DNA of 64,000 nt from Saltatorellus ferox (GTDB taxonomy: Bacteria > Planctomycetota > UBA1135 > GCA-002686595): contig CP036434.1 of assembly GCA_007751475.1 (NCBI GenBank), positions 1-64,000 of the forward strand. The letters run 5' to 3'. Positions within the stretch are counted from its first letter, which is position 1, and each line of letters opens with the position of its first letter. A model generated the notes under the pieces. It made no database searches, had not been told where the DNA came from, and worked only from the letters and a program-made list of their open reading frames with translations. Of the stretch, positions 55,766 to 64,000 are shown piece by piece. The translations under genes and the position numbers were made by a program.

Positions 55766-56809
55766 ATGACACCGGAAGACGCATCGAACGACCCCGCGCC
55801 CCCCGCGGGAGGTCCCTCCACCGCCATGGGAACCCCTTCCAGTCGCGGAGTCGAGGTGCTGCGCGTCGAAGCTGCGGCCATCGCGCGGGTCGCGGATCAC
55901 CTGGCCGATCCCGAGCGCGCGCGCGCCTTCGATCGCGCCGTCCTCACCGTCCTGAAGTGCGCCGGCCAGGTCGTCGTCACGGGTATGGGGAAGGCAGGGC
56001 TCGTGGGCCAGAAGGTCTCGGCCACGCTGGCCAGCACAGGCACACCATCCTTCTTCCTGCACCCCGCCGAGGCGCTCCACGGCGACCTTGGTCGCGTTCG
56101 CTCCGGCGACGTCGTCCTCGCGCTCTCGAATTCCGGTGAGACCAGCGAGGTGAATCACGTGATGGCCGCCGTCAAGAAGCTCGGCGTCCAGGTGATCGGC
56201 GTGACCGGCGGCCCCGAGTCGACGCTGGGCCAGCACTCGGACGTCCTGCTGGACATCGGGCGCGTGGACGAGGCGTGCCCCATGAAGCTGGCGCCGACCG
56301 CCAGCACGACCGTGATGCTGGCGCTCGGCGACGCTCTCGCCATGGCGATCCTGGAGGAGCGCGGCTTCGGCCCGCGCGACTACGCGCGCTTCCACCCGGC
56401 GGGCAGCCTCGGCAGGCGACTTCTGCGCGTCGACGAGGTCATGCGACAGGGCGACGCGTTGCCGCTCGTTCCGTCCGGGATCACCGTGGCGGATGCGCTG
56501 ATCCAGACCCGCAAGACCAAGGGGCGCCCCGGCGCGTCGCTGGTGGTGGACGAGAACGGAGCCCTCGCGGGCATCTTCACCGACGGCGACCTGCGAAGGC
56601 TTCTCGAAGGAGGCTCCTTCGAAAGACTCAATCAGCCCATCGACGACTTCATGGCGCGCACTCCCAAGGTCCTCAGCCCCGACGACCTCGCGGTCGACGC
56701 CCACCGCCTTCTGCGCGAGAACCGTATCGACATGGCGCCGGTCGTCGACGCCGCGCGGCGCCCCGTCGGGCTGATCGACGTCCAGGACCTCATCGAGGTC
56801 GGAATCTAA
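55766..56809 (+). CDS. kdsD: Arabinose-5-phosphate isomerase (KdsD/KpsF)
   Basis: The enzyme interconverts ribulose-5-phosphate and arabinose-5-phosphate, the first step to Kdo for LPS. The 347-aa protein has a SIS domain (about 45-185, with VVVTGMGKAGLVGQK, FLHPAEALHGDLG and LSNSGETSEV) and two CBS domains (about 225-345). These are the KdsD/KpsF/GutQ hallmarks. It is divergent from the M50 gene and only 4 bp before the LptD-like gene, which supports a role in LPS production. Confidence 0.94.
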   Translation: MTPEDASNDPAPPAGGPSTAMGTPSSRGVEVLRVEAAAIARVADHLADPERARAFDRAVLTVLKCAGQVVVTGMGKAGLVGQKVSATLASTGTPSFFLHPAEALHGDLGRVRSGDVVLALSNSGETSEVNHVMAAVKKLGVQVIGVTGGPESTLGQHSDVLLDIGRVDEACPMKLAPTASTTVMLALGDALAMAILEERGFGPRDYARFHPAGSLGRRLLRVDEVMRQGDALPLVPSGITVADALIQTRKTKGRPGASLVVDENGALAGIFTDGDLRRLLEGGSFERLNQPIDDFMARTPKVLSPDDLAVDAHRLLRENRIDMAPVVDAARRPVGLIDVQDLIEVGI

Positions 56810-56813
56810 GGCC

Positions 56814-59800
56814 ATGCGTCGATTCCTGATTCTTTTCATCGTCCTCTTCGGAGGCGCGGCTGCGCTCTGGCACTTCGAGGGTGAGCGTCGCAGTTCGATG
56901 GATCGATCGAGCCAGGTCACGATGACCGAGCCGACCGACCCGGTCGGAGCGACGACGCGGCGTGCTCGGACGAGCGACGGCGAAACGGGTGATCCCAGCG
57001 CGAGCGCGGATCCGAACCTGGCCGGGACCGATCCACGTGACGAGCCAGAGGAGCGGGTCACACGAATCGGCGATCTGGAGGTTCATGAAGGCGAAGGAGC
57101 CATCTTCCTCGGGTCTGGCACCGACATCATCAATCCGGAGAGGCCAGGGGATAATCGGATACACGTCTCGGTCGGCGATCTCGTTCCGCTGAACCGCGTC
57201 GGCTACTGGTACGACGCGATGGAGGTCGGCGTGGACTCCTACATCGTCCCCGTGTTCGACGGTGACGCCCCGCCGATCGACGAGGACAAGGAAGCGGACC
57301 TCAGCAGCCGTGTGCAGGCCGACCGGATGCGGGTCGAGCTGAAGAAGTCCGGGATCGGCAGCGGGATCCTGCGCGACAACCTCGACGTCGATCTCTTCGG
57401 AGTGGCCGTGGAGGTCTTCCGTGGGACGGCGTTCGCCCCGGTCACCTTCGACGCGCCTCACCTCAAGGTCGACTTCAAGACCGAGTTCCTCCGTTCCATC
57501 GGGGACGATCGCGTCGAGTTCCGCTCCCGCGACATCCATGGCCATGGGAGCGGCCTCGAGGCCCGCGTCCAGGAGAACGACGTCGCCTTCCTGCGTGGCG
57601 CCGATGTCCAGGTGGACCTCGGCGACGATCGGCTGCTGAAGGTCTCCACTCCCGGGAACGGGCCGCTGCGTCTGGTGGATCTGACGACCGCGGCAGAGCA
57701 GGGCGGAGCCGCGGTCACCCAGGGCCCGCGCGAGATGCTGATCTCGGTGGAGCAGGGCGTCCACGTCGAGCTGAGACTGGACGATGGGATCAGCCCGACG
57801 CTGGGAACTCCCGAAGCTCTGGAGCTGGAAGACGAGCGGGATCCTGCGTTTCTCGGGACCGGTGTGCGTCAACCGCTCATCATCGACGCCGAGAGCGTCG
57901 AGCTGCGCCTGCTCGTGGAGCGGCGGGAGATCGACGGCGAAAAGGTCCAGCCGCTCATTCAGGTCGCGCGCGCCAAGGGCGCGGTCACGATCCGTCAGGG
58001 GCGCGACGTGTACCGCGGAGACAGTGCTCGAGTTCTCTTCGAGAACGGCGTCGCCGTGCGCGTCGTGATCGAGAAAGAGCCTTCGCTGTCCTACATCCTT
58101 CGGGAGGACAGCGGTCAGGAAGTCGAGCTCAAGATGAGCGGGCGCGGGCCGGTGACCGTCAACCTCGCGAGCGCGGCGACGGCGAAATCCGAGCTGCGCT
58201 TCGTGTTCACGGGACCGGGACGCATCGACGCCTCGGGTCGCGGCGGGATCATCACGTTCGAGAACGAGGCGCGCGGCAACGGTGCTCGCGATCGAAGTCT
58301 GGCGACCATCATCCTCGCCGGTGACGTTCGCGTCGAGACGCCCCAGGGCGCGATGACGTCGAACGCGCTGATCGCGACCTACCGCGCGGGCCAGGACCTG
58401 CGCGTCGCGGCGGACGGGTCGACCCTGATCGTCGGTCGCGACCCCGAGACCGGTGCGCAGTATCACGTGCGAGCCGACGGCGGCATGAATGCGCACCTCG
58501 TCGGCGACGGCTGGTACGTCGACCGCGCCAGGGACGTGTACGCCGAGTCGTTCAGCGACGAGCCGCACCGCGTGCGCGCGGGGCTGATCACCGATGTCGA
58601 CGTCTCGTCGGGGACTCTCTCCGCGTCCGGTTCGATCCTGTACGAGTCGCTCTGGGGGCGCGCGATCGCGAAGAAGGCGCTCGTACGCACCGCGGACAGC
58701 GTGACGCTCCTCGGCACCGCCGCCGAGCCCGTCGAACTCGACCTCATGTCGGGCGAGCAGGGGATGATCGATGCGGATGCGGACGCGAGCTCCGTGCGCT
58801 CCGGCTGGGTGCGCGCCACGGAGATCCGCCTCGACGCGACGGAGGTCATCGCCCAGGGCAGCGTCGCTGCCCAGGTCGAAACCATCGACGGAGTCTGGGG
58901 CTTCGATGCCCACGAGCTTTCTGTCCGCCGAGAGGTCACGGGCCAGAGCTTCGTTCTCGACGGAGAGAGCGCCGAGCCCAGCGTCGGATCCTTCCGCGCG
59001 GGGCAGCGCGAGGACGTCTATGTGACGGCGCGCTTCGTGCGAGAGGCGCGCTACGACACCTTGACGGGGAACAGCGTCATCGCGGCCGATCGCATCGAGA
59101 TGGAGGCGGGCGCGGCGCAGTCGGAGAACGCTAGCGGCGATGACTCCGTGAACAGGCCACTCCTCGACCCGAGTCGCGCGGCGATCCTGCGCGCATTCGG
59201 ACGCGTCTCGGTCCACATGGAGAGCTACGGTCCGGAGCTGGATTCGCGGGGGCTTCCCACCGTTCAGCAGACCTGGAACCTCGCCGCTTCGTCGGCGGTG
59301 TTCGAGCGACAGCCTGGGGCGGGCCGCGCCGGGGACCCGTTTCCGTTCGAGCTCACCGCGAAGGAGGTCACGGAGTGTCGAGTCGCCGGTCCGAGTCAGC
59401 TCGTCGAGATGAGCGCGACTCGAGTGCGGATCAACGGCGAGTTCGGTGCCCTCGACACGACGGCTCCCTCGCAGGAACTCGATCTTTCGGGATCGGTCAT
59501 CCGGGCCGAGGGCAGCGTGGACCTGCGCTACAAGAGCCAGGCGGATCAGCCGGCGATGACCGCCCGCTGTCACCGGCTCGTGCTCGAGGGCGGTGAGAAG
59601 GGCCGGATGGAGTCCAATCGCTTCCGCGTCAAGGTATCGGGCATCGTGCCCGGCAACGGGCTGAAGTACGAGCTGGAAGCGACGGTGGTCCACTTCACGA
59701 AGACGAAGTTGATCGCGGACGCGCCCGAAGGTGCGAAGGTGGTCGTGGAGCTCGCTTCGCCCGTTCGCGTCGAGTCCTTCGGGTTCGTCGTCGACAAGAT

Positions 59801-62606
59801 CACGACGGATAAGCTCACGGTCACACCGGATTGGATCTCGCTGGAGGGGGAGTCGCTGCTCACTGGCTCGAACGGTCCCGCGGGTCCCGTGAAATGGAAG
59901 GTGGCCGACCTGACGGTGCGGACCGAGGATCTGAAGCTCCTCCAGGAGAGCCCGAAGACCATCGGACCGTTCGACCCGGTTCCGCCGCAGGACGACGACG
60001 ACGACGACGACGACGAGGATGGCCTGGAAGGTCTGATCACGCAGTCCGGACCGATGGTCGTCGAGTACGGGGAGATTCTTCAGGCGAGCGGGACGATCCG
60101 CGGCCTCGACCCCGAGTCCGGCGCCCCCATTTTCGACAACGCCGTGGTCGAACTGCTCCAGCAGGACATCACGATGGACGCGGAGTGGATCGCGCTCAAC
60201 ATCAATCAGTACACGCTGGACGCCGGCCGTGGGGCCATTCGCGGCGGCGGTGAGTCGCCATGGACGCTCGCGTTCGCCGGCATCGAGACTCGCCAGTTCG
60301 CCGACGAGCTGATGATCACGATCACGGCGCCGAGGGTCACGTATGGCCAGGATTCAGCGCGCGCCGACTATCTGGCGTTCTGGGTGGACCGCGCCCGCTG
60401 GGAGGCCCTCGGGAACTCCGTGATCCCCAACGAGGGCGCCAGCGATGCATCGAGCCCCTCCAGCGTGGAGACCGGCGAGCCTCGACCGAACTTCCTGGCC
60501 GAGATCCTCTTCGAGCTTCAGGACCGCGAGTACGGCGGCTACCTCCGCGCGCTCTACATGGAGGGCGGTGTCGAGGTGATCCGCGGGGATCGCCGCGCGG
60601 CGCGCGGGTCGAAGCTATACATCGACCTGCCGAAGGCCGTTGCCTGGCTGGAGGACGCTGAACTCGTCTATCCGCTCATGTCCCGCGGCAAGGAAGTTCC
60701 GCTGCGCATTCGTACGAAGCGCCTCGGGACCGACGAAGAGGGCAAGCTCACGGCGGACAACGCCACGCTCACCACCTGCGACCACGACGTGCCCCACTTC
60801 GTCGTACGTACGCGGAAGTTCTCGCTGGAGCCCCGAAGCGACGGGCGCTGGCGCTTCAGCGCCCGGGGCAACCGACTGAAGTTCACCGACGGCGTGGCCC
60901 TTCCTCTGCCGTCGATCGGCAACCTCGTCCTCGACGAGGAGTTCGGGATCGAAGGCTTCGAGAACGAAGCGGGCGAGGTCACGCCGCTGCGCGATATCGG
61001 CGTCGCCCAGACCGCGCGCTTCGGCACCGTGCTCGGGGCGGCGTTCCGCTTCGACGTCGGGAAGATCGGAAGCTGGCTCGCCGAGCGCATCGGCATGGAC
61101 TCCAGCAAGCTCCGCGGAAAGTGGGAGACCGAGGCCCAGTACCTGAGTGGCCGCGGGCCGCTCCTCGGCCTCGGGCTTCAGCTGCGCGAGCGCAAACCCG
61201 GGGACGATCCCGACGAGGACTTCCGGCTGGATGCCTTCGTGGGGGGCATCGTGGACGGCGGCCGCGACCGCGGATCGATCCGCGTCCCGGTGGACGAGCG
61301 CGATGATCTTCGCGTGTCCGGCTACATGCGTGCGCGCTATCCGGTGGTGCGCGGCGAGTGGTTCGACTTCGCGTTTGCGAGCCAGACCGATGCCGCCGTC
61401 CAGTCCGAGTTCTACGAGGGCGACTTCCTCCGCTTCGAGCAGCGCGATACGTTCGTGCGCTGGCGCAAGTCCCTCGGAGCGGACTACCTCGCGGCCGGAG
61501 CTCAGAAGCGGGTCAACAACTTCCGGAGCCAGAAGGAAGAGCTGCCGTCGTTCGCCGCGTACCGCGGCGAGCGCGAGATCGGCACCTTCACCGGCGTGCC
61601 GCTGCTCTGGGGCGGTTCGTTCGACGTGGGTTATTTCCGACGCCTCGAAGGCGTGGCGGGCCGCGATCTATTCTCGGACCTTCCGGGCGGAGCCGTCGCC
61701 GGGATCGACGACCGAGAGCTGGGGCGCGCGGATCTCAGGCAGCGGGTCTCGCTGCCGGTTCAGACGACGCTGGCCGGGATCAAGGCGACGCCGTTCGCCG
61801 AGGCGCGCGGCACGGTCTGGACGGACTCGCTGGACGGCGGCGAGGACCCGAGGCGGGCGTCGCTACGCACCGGACTTGAGCTGTCCACGACGCTGCACAA
61901 GGTTACGGACAACGGCTACCTTCACGCGCTGGCGCCGCGCCTCGCGTACTCGACCGACGTGGCGAGCTCGCAGACGGGCGGTAGCCTCGTTCCGCTGGAT
62001 CCCACGGAGCTTCCGCTGGACGGGACGCGCTACGAGGCCGGCTTGCGCAGCCTGTGGCAGCGCCCGGGGACGTTCGAGAATCTGGATGTCGATCTGCGCA
62101 CCATCTTCCTGGAGAACCGCGACAACGGCCTCGAGGATTCCACGCAGCTGGCGACCCTGGCCCAGTACATCACTCGCTACGGCGACGGCATCGGACAGAT
62201 CGGTGTGCGCCACGACGCCCGCTACGACCTGGAGACCTCGGCGACGACCTATTCGCGAAGCGCGCTGGCCATCAGGCCGAACGACGCGTTCCTCATCGAG
62301 TTCCGGTACTCCCAGGCCCGCGCGGTCGACGATTCGGAGCTCTACGAGACGGGCGGTATCCTGGGGCGCTGGCGTCTCGATCCCAAGTGGGAGCTGGAGT
62401 CGCGCTACATCCACGATATGAAGAACGACCAGCAGCTCTTGACGGAGCTCACGGTTCGTCGGTACGCCCACGACTTCGTGTTCGACATCACGTTCCAGGA
62501 TCGATCGGGCGAAGGTGGAACGAACCTCTCGTTCAACCTCGTGCCGCTCCTCGGCTGGACCGCCCAGCGACTCGGCATGCTCGATCGGCCCGACGCGGCC
62601 CGTTGA
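56814..62606 (+). CDS. Very long LptD-type LPS-assembly protein with LptC/LptA-like N-terminal part
   Basis: A 1930-aa protein. One N-terminal helix (about 3-19) with little signal-cleavage character resembles the LptC anchor. It is followed by long beta-jellyroll-like stretches with OstA/LptA-type repeats (EFRSRDIHGHGSGLEARVQE and similar lines) to about residue 1300, and an Asp-rich run near 1060. The LptD motif NATLTTCDHDVPHFVVRTRK begins near 1316. The last part (about 1400-1930) alternates like an outer-membrane barrel. Usual LptD is about 700-1000 aa. It sits between kdsD and a HAD gene, with 4- and 1-bp gaps. LPS export is inferred from family and context. Confidence 0.85.
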   Translation: MRRFLILFIVLFGGAAALWHFEGERRSSMDRSSQVTMTEPTDPVGATTRRARTSDGETGDPSASADPNLAGTDPRDEPEERVTRIGDLEVHEGEGAIFLGSGTDIINPERPGDNRIHVSVGDLVPLNRVGYWYDAMEVGVDSYIVPVFDGDAPPIDEDKEADLSSRVQADRMRVELKKSGIGSGILRDNLDVDLFGVAVEVFRGTAFAPVTFDAPHLKVDFKTEFLRSIGDDRVEFRSRDIHGHGSGLEARVQENDVAFLRGADVQVDLGDDRLLKVSTPGNGPLRLVDLTTAAEQGGAAVTQGPREMLISVEQGVHVELRLDDGISPTLGTPEALELEDERDPAFLGTGVRQPLIIDAESVELRLLVERREIDGEKVQPLIQVARAKGAVTIRQGRDVYRGDSARVLFENGVAVRVVIEKEPSLSYILREDSGQEVELKMSGRGPVTVNLASAATAKSELRFVFTGPGRIDASGRGGIITFENEARGNGARDRSLATIILAGDVRVETPQGAMTSNALIATYRAGQDLRVAADGSTLIVGRDPETGAQYHVRADGGMNAHLVGDGWYVDRARDVYAESFSDEPHRVRAGLITDVDVSSGTLSASGSILYESLWGRAIAKKALVRTADSVTLLGTAAEPVELDLMSGEQGMIDADADASSVRSGWVRATEIRLDATEVIAQGSVAAQVETIDGVWGFDAHELSVRREVTGQSFVLDGESAEPSVGSFRAGQREDVYVTARFVREARYDTLTGNSVIAADRIEMEAGAAQSENASGDDSVNRPLLDPSRAAILRAFGRVSVHMESYGPELDSRGLPTVQQTWNLAASSAVFERQPGAGRAGDPFPFELTAKEVTECRVAGPSQLVEMSATRVRINGEFGALDTTAPSQELDLSGSVIRAEGSVDLRYKSQADQPAMTARCHRLVLEGGEKGRMESNRFRVKVSGIVPGNGLKYELEATVVHFTKTKLIADAPEGAKVVVELASPVRVESFGFVVDKITTDKLTVTPDWISLEGESLLTGSNGPAGPVKWKVADLTVRTEDLKLLQESPKTIGPFDPVPPQDDDDDDDDEDGLEGLITQSGPMVVEYGEILQASGTIRGLDPESGAPIFDNAVVELLQQDITMDAEWIALNINQYTLDAGRGAIRGGGESPWTLAFAGIETRQFADELMITITAPRVTYGQDSARADYLAFWVDRARWEALGNSVIPNEGASDASSPSSVETGEPRPNFLAEILFELQDREYGGYLRALYMEGGVEVIRGDRRAARGSKLYIDLPKAVAWLEDAELVYPLMSRGKEVPLRIRTKRLGTDEEGKLTADNATLTTCDHDVPHFVVRTRKFSLEPRSDGRWRFSARGNRLKFTDGVALPLPSIGNLVLDEEFGIEGFENEAGEVTPLRDIGVAQTARFGTVLGAAFRFDVGKIGSWLAERIGMDSSKLRGKWETEAQYLSGRGPLLGLGLQLRERKPGDDPDEDFRLDAFVGGIVDGGRDRGSIRVPVDERDDLRVSGYMRARYPVVRGEWFDFAFASQTDAAVQSEFYEGDFLRFEQRDTFVRWRKSLGADYLAAGAQKRVNNFRSQKEELPSFAAYRGEREIGTFTGVPLLWGGSFDVGYFRRLEGVAGRDLFSDLPGGAVAGIDDRELGRADLRQRVSLPVQTTLAGIKATPFAEARGTVWTDSLDGGEDPRRASLRTGLELSTTLHKVTDNGYLHALAPRLAYSTDVASSQTGGSLVPLDPTELPLDGTRYEAGLRSLWQRPGTFENLDVDLRTIFLENRDNGLEDSTQLATLAQYITRYGDGIGQIGVRHDARYDLETSATTYSRSALAIRPNDAFLIEFRYSQARAVDDSELYETGGILGRWRLDPKWELESRYIHDMKNDQQLLTELTVRRYAHDFVFDITFQDRSGEGGTNLSFNLVPLLGWTAQRLGMLDRPDAAR

Positions 62607-62607
62607 C

Positions 62608-63333
62608 ATGGGCTTCGATCCTTCACACCAGGACGTCCGTTGGGGCGCGTACCGGGGCGTCATCTTCGACCTCGACGGAACGCTGACGCAGCCCGGTGCG
62701 ATCGACTTCGTGAGGATGCGCGAGCGGATCGGGATGGAGGCGTCCGGTTCGATTCTCGCCTGGATCGACGAGAACGCGACGAACGAGTCGGAAGCCGAGT
62801 CGATGCGCGCGGTGGTCTGGGAGGAAGAGTCGTTGGCGCTCGATCGGATGGCGCTGGGCGACGGACTGTCCGACCTGGTCGCCTATCTCATGGGTGAGGG
62901 CGCAGGGCTGCACACCGCGATCTGCACCCGGAACAGCGCCGACGCGATCGAGGTCTTCGACGCGCGCCTCCGGTCCGCCGGGTTTCCGCGCTGCGCCACG
63001 CTGTTTCACGTGTCGGTGGCCCGGGACCAGTACTCCGATCGGATCGGGCGGGTGATTCGCAACAAGCCGTCGCCGGAGCCGACCCACGAGATCAAGCACG
63101 CGTGGGGGGTCGTCGATCGCTATCCGCTCCACGTGGCTCATGAATCGGAGGAGCCCCGCTATCCTGACCTGCTCTTCGTCGGAGACGACATCGACGACCT
63201 TCTGGCCGGGCGGCGAGCGGGTACCGCAGCAGGGTGGATGCAGCACGGGCGCGCCGAGGTGCCCGCGTGCGCCACGCATACGTTCACGTGCCTCGCGGAC
63301 TGCGCGAGAGCCCTCCGTGCGATGGAGGACTAG
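62608..63333 (+). CDS. HAD-superfamily hydrolase
   Basis: A 241-aa haloacid-dehalogenase-like phosphatase with motif I GVIFDLDGTLTQ, a helical C1-type cap (about 35-90), a motif II Thr in ICTRNS, a Lys in RNKPSPEP as motif III, and motif IV FVGDDIDDLLAG. The substrate is unknown; the link to kdsD and the Lpt gene may suggest a sugar phosphate. The true KdsC family is smaller and capless, so it is not simply KdsC. It starts 1 bp after the LptD-like gene. Its end is in a duplicated 19-bp repeat. Confidence 0.82.
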   Translation: MGFDPSHQDVRWGAYRGVIFDLDGTLTQPGAIDFVRMRERIGMEASGSILAWIDENATNESEAESMRAVVWEEESLALDRMALGDGLSDLVAYLMGEGAGLHTAICTRNSADAIEVFDARLRSAGFPRCATLFHVSVARDQYSDRIGRVIRNKPSPEPTHEIKHAWGVVDRYPLHVAHESEEPRYPDLLFVGDDIDDLLAGRRAGTAAGWMQHGRAEVPACATHTFTCLADCARALRAMED

Positions 63334-63371
63334 CCGTGCGATGGAGGACTAGCGGTGCGATGCGGGAGTAG
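63315..63371. repeat. 19-bp tandem duplication at the convergent gene ends
   Basis: The unit ccgtgcgatggaggactag occurs exactly at 63315-63333 and 63334-63352, with a diverged third copy at 63353-63371. The first copy ends with the TAG of the HAD gene; the others are read on the opposite strand as the C-terminus of the histidine kinase. The two genes overlap here by four bases. Confidence 0.9.
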
Positions 63372-64000
63372 CGCGTCGCGCAGGGTCTCGAGCCGCACGG
63401 GTTTGGCGAGGAACGAGTTCATGCCTGCGTCGATCGCCTCGTCACGTGCGGACTGAATGACGCCGGCGGAGAACGCGATGATCGGGAGATCCGCCCACTC
63501 GACGTCCAGCGCGCGGATGGATCTCGACGCTTCGACTCCATCCACGTTCGGCATCATCATGTCCATGAGAACGAGATCGTAGTGCTTCTTCCGAACGGCC
63601 TCGATGGCCTGGGCTCCGTCCTCCACCGCATCGAACGCGATGCCGAGCTTCTTCAGAAGTCTGCCGGCGACCACGAGATTGACCGGGTTGTCGTCGGCCA
63701 CGAGGACGGACATGCCCTCGAGCAGGTCCTGGACGTCGGTGACCGCGTTCGCTGGCGGCTCCTTCAAGGGCTCCTGCCCATCAGCCGTCAACTCGTAGTC
63801 GCAGGCCGCCGAGGTCGGAGTCTGAAGGACGAAGCAAAACGTGGAGCCAGCGGGACTGGACGACTCCAGGAAGAGTTCGCCCCCCATGGCGCGGGCAAGG
63901 CCCCGCGCGATGGAGAGACCGAGGCCGGTGCCCCCGAACTTGCGCGTCGTCGAGCTATCGGCCTGACTGAACGGCCGGAAGAGCGAAGCCTGGGCGTCCT
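63330..64000 (-). CDS. Hybrid sensor histidine kinase, C-terminal part (runs off the window)
   Basis: The visible part is the C-terminal 222 residues. It begins in the ATPase domain with the F and G2 boxes (LFRPFSQADSSTTRKFGGTG, then LGLSIARGLARAMGG), followed by a linker and a receiver domain with phosphoacceptor Asp in VLMDMMMPNVDG, preceded by the acidic pair VADDNPVN, and the conserved Lys in FLAKPVR. The sensor and dimerisation domains lie beyond base 64000. This order makes it a hybrid kinase. Its partner and signal cannot be told. It converges with the HAD gene. Confidence 0.9.
   Translation of the reverse strand, partial: DAQASLFRPFSQADSSTTRKFGGTGLGLSIARGLARAMGGELFLESSSPAGSTFCFVLQTPTSAACDYELTADGQEPLKEPPANAVTDVQDLLEGMSVLVADDNPVNLVVAGRLLKKLGIAFDAVEDGAQAIEAVRKKHYDLVLMDMMMPNVDGVEASRSIRALDVEWADLPIIAFSAGVIQSARDEAIDAGMNSFLAKPVRLETLRDALLPHRTASPPSHG

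Noticed and set aside
56790..59693. Long minus-strand open frame (967 codons) opposite the LptD-type gene
   Set aside because: It mirrors the codon pattern of the plus-strand gene, shows no domain, and is rich in Arg/Asp/Val as antisense frames in high-GC DNA are.
59990..60020. Asp-rich run in the LptD-type protein as a sequencing artefact
   Set aside because: The codons are a simple gac repeat, the frame is intact on both sides, and acidic linkers are common, so it is a low-complexity linker rather than an error.

Overview
The window looks like the replication-origin end of a chromosome from a high-GC, Gram-negative bacterium. It opens exactly on the start codon of dnaA, followed by dnaN, a DUF721 (DciA-like) gene and gyrB. 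My best guess for the lineage is Planctomycetota. This rests on the mix of a WD40-bearing Ser/Thr kinase divergent from an ECF sigma factor, lipoprotein sulfatases, secreted beta-helix proteins sharing a C-terminal module, a di-haem oxidoreductase and an Lpt-type outer-membrane assembly protein. It is an inference from gene content, not a phylogenetic placement. I recognise no rRNA, tRNA, CRISPR array or complete insertion sequence.

Layout. 1-6653: replication and topology genes, with a GTGGA/TCCAC-rich candidate oriC between dnaA and dnaN. 6818-7633: a GspE/PilB N-terminal (MshEN-like) protein with an acidic tail. 7709-7924: a 216-bp palindromic MITE-like element. 7981-18455: a chemotaxis block. 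A minus-strand cheY plus CheC/CheX-like pair stands divergent from mcp-cheA-cheW-cheR-cheD-cheY-cheX-cheB, which is tightly packed with several ATGA overlaps. The CheA carries an inserted tandem motif that closely fits the c-di-GMP-binding MshEN signature, and the cheX-like frame is cut by one in-frame TAA just before cheB.

18461-26476: minus-strand housekeeping and membrane genes (SDR, anchored protein, RsmB-type rRNA methyltransferase, secreted S9 peptidase), then a sulfatase lipoprotein and a SoxR regulator divergent from a VOC-fold protein with a SoxR-box-like operator between them. 26477-29311 is an accessory patch: debris, a secreted beta-helix protein and a broken carboxypeptidase-regulatory-like gene. 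29312-34399: a di-haem c-type oxidoreductase, a lemA-TPM-TPM operon and an ECF sigma factor. 34473-39206: a 1336-aa kinase/WD40 sensor and a methyltransferase.

39276-52174: mostly envelope or secreted proteins: a lipoprotein, an unrecognised 345-aa protein, two secreted proteins sharing a C-terminal module, a sulfatase-fold lipoprotein lacking the usual nucleophile and coupled to a polytopic GT-C-like membrane protein, a CarboxypepD-like protein and a carboxylesterase. 52301-55544 (minus): site-2 protease, scpA, trxA, fmt. 55766-63333: kdsD/kpsF, a 1930-aa LptD-type protein with LptC/LptA-like N-terminal parts, and a HAD phosphatase, read as an LPS synthesis and export operon. The window ends inside a hybrid histidine kinase on the minus strand.

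The observations I rate highest are the CheA with MshEN-like repeats, the single-codon interruption of cheX, the very long Lpt protein, the MITE, and the kinase whose propeller contains a LamG-like segment in permuted order.
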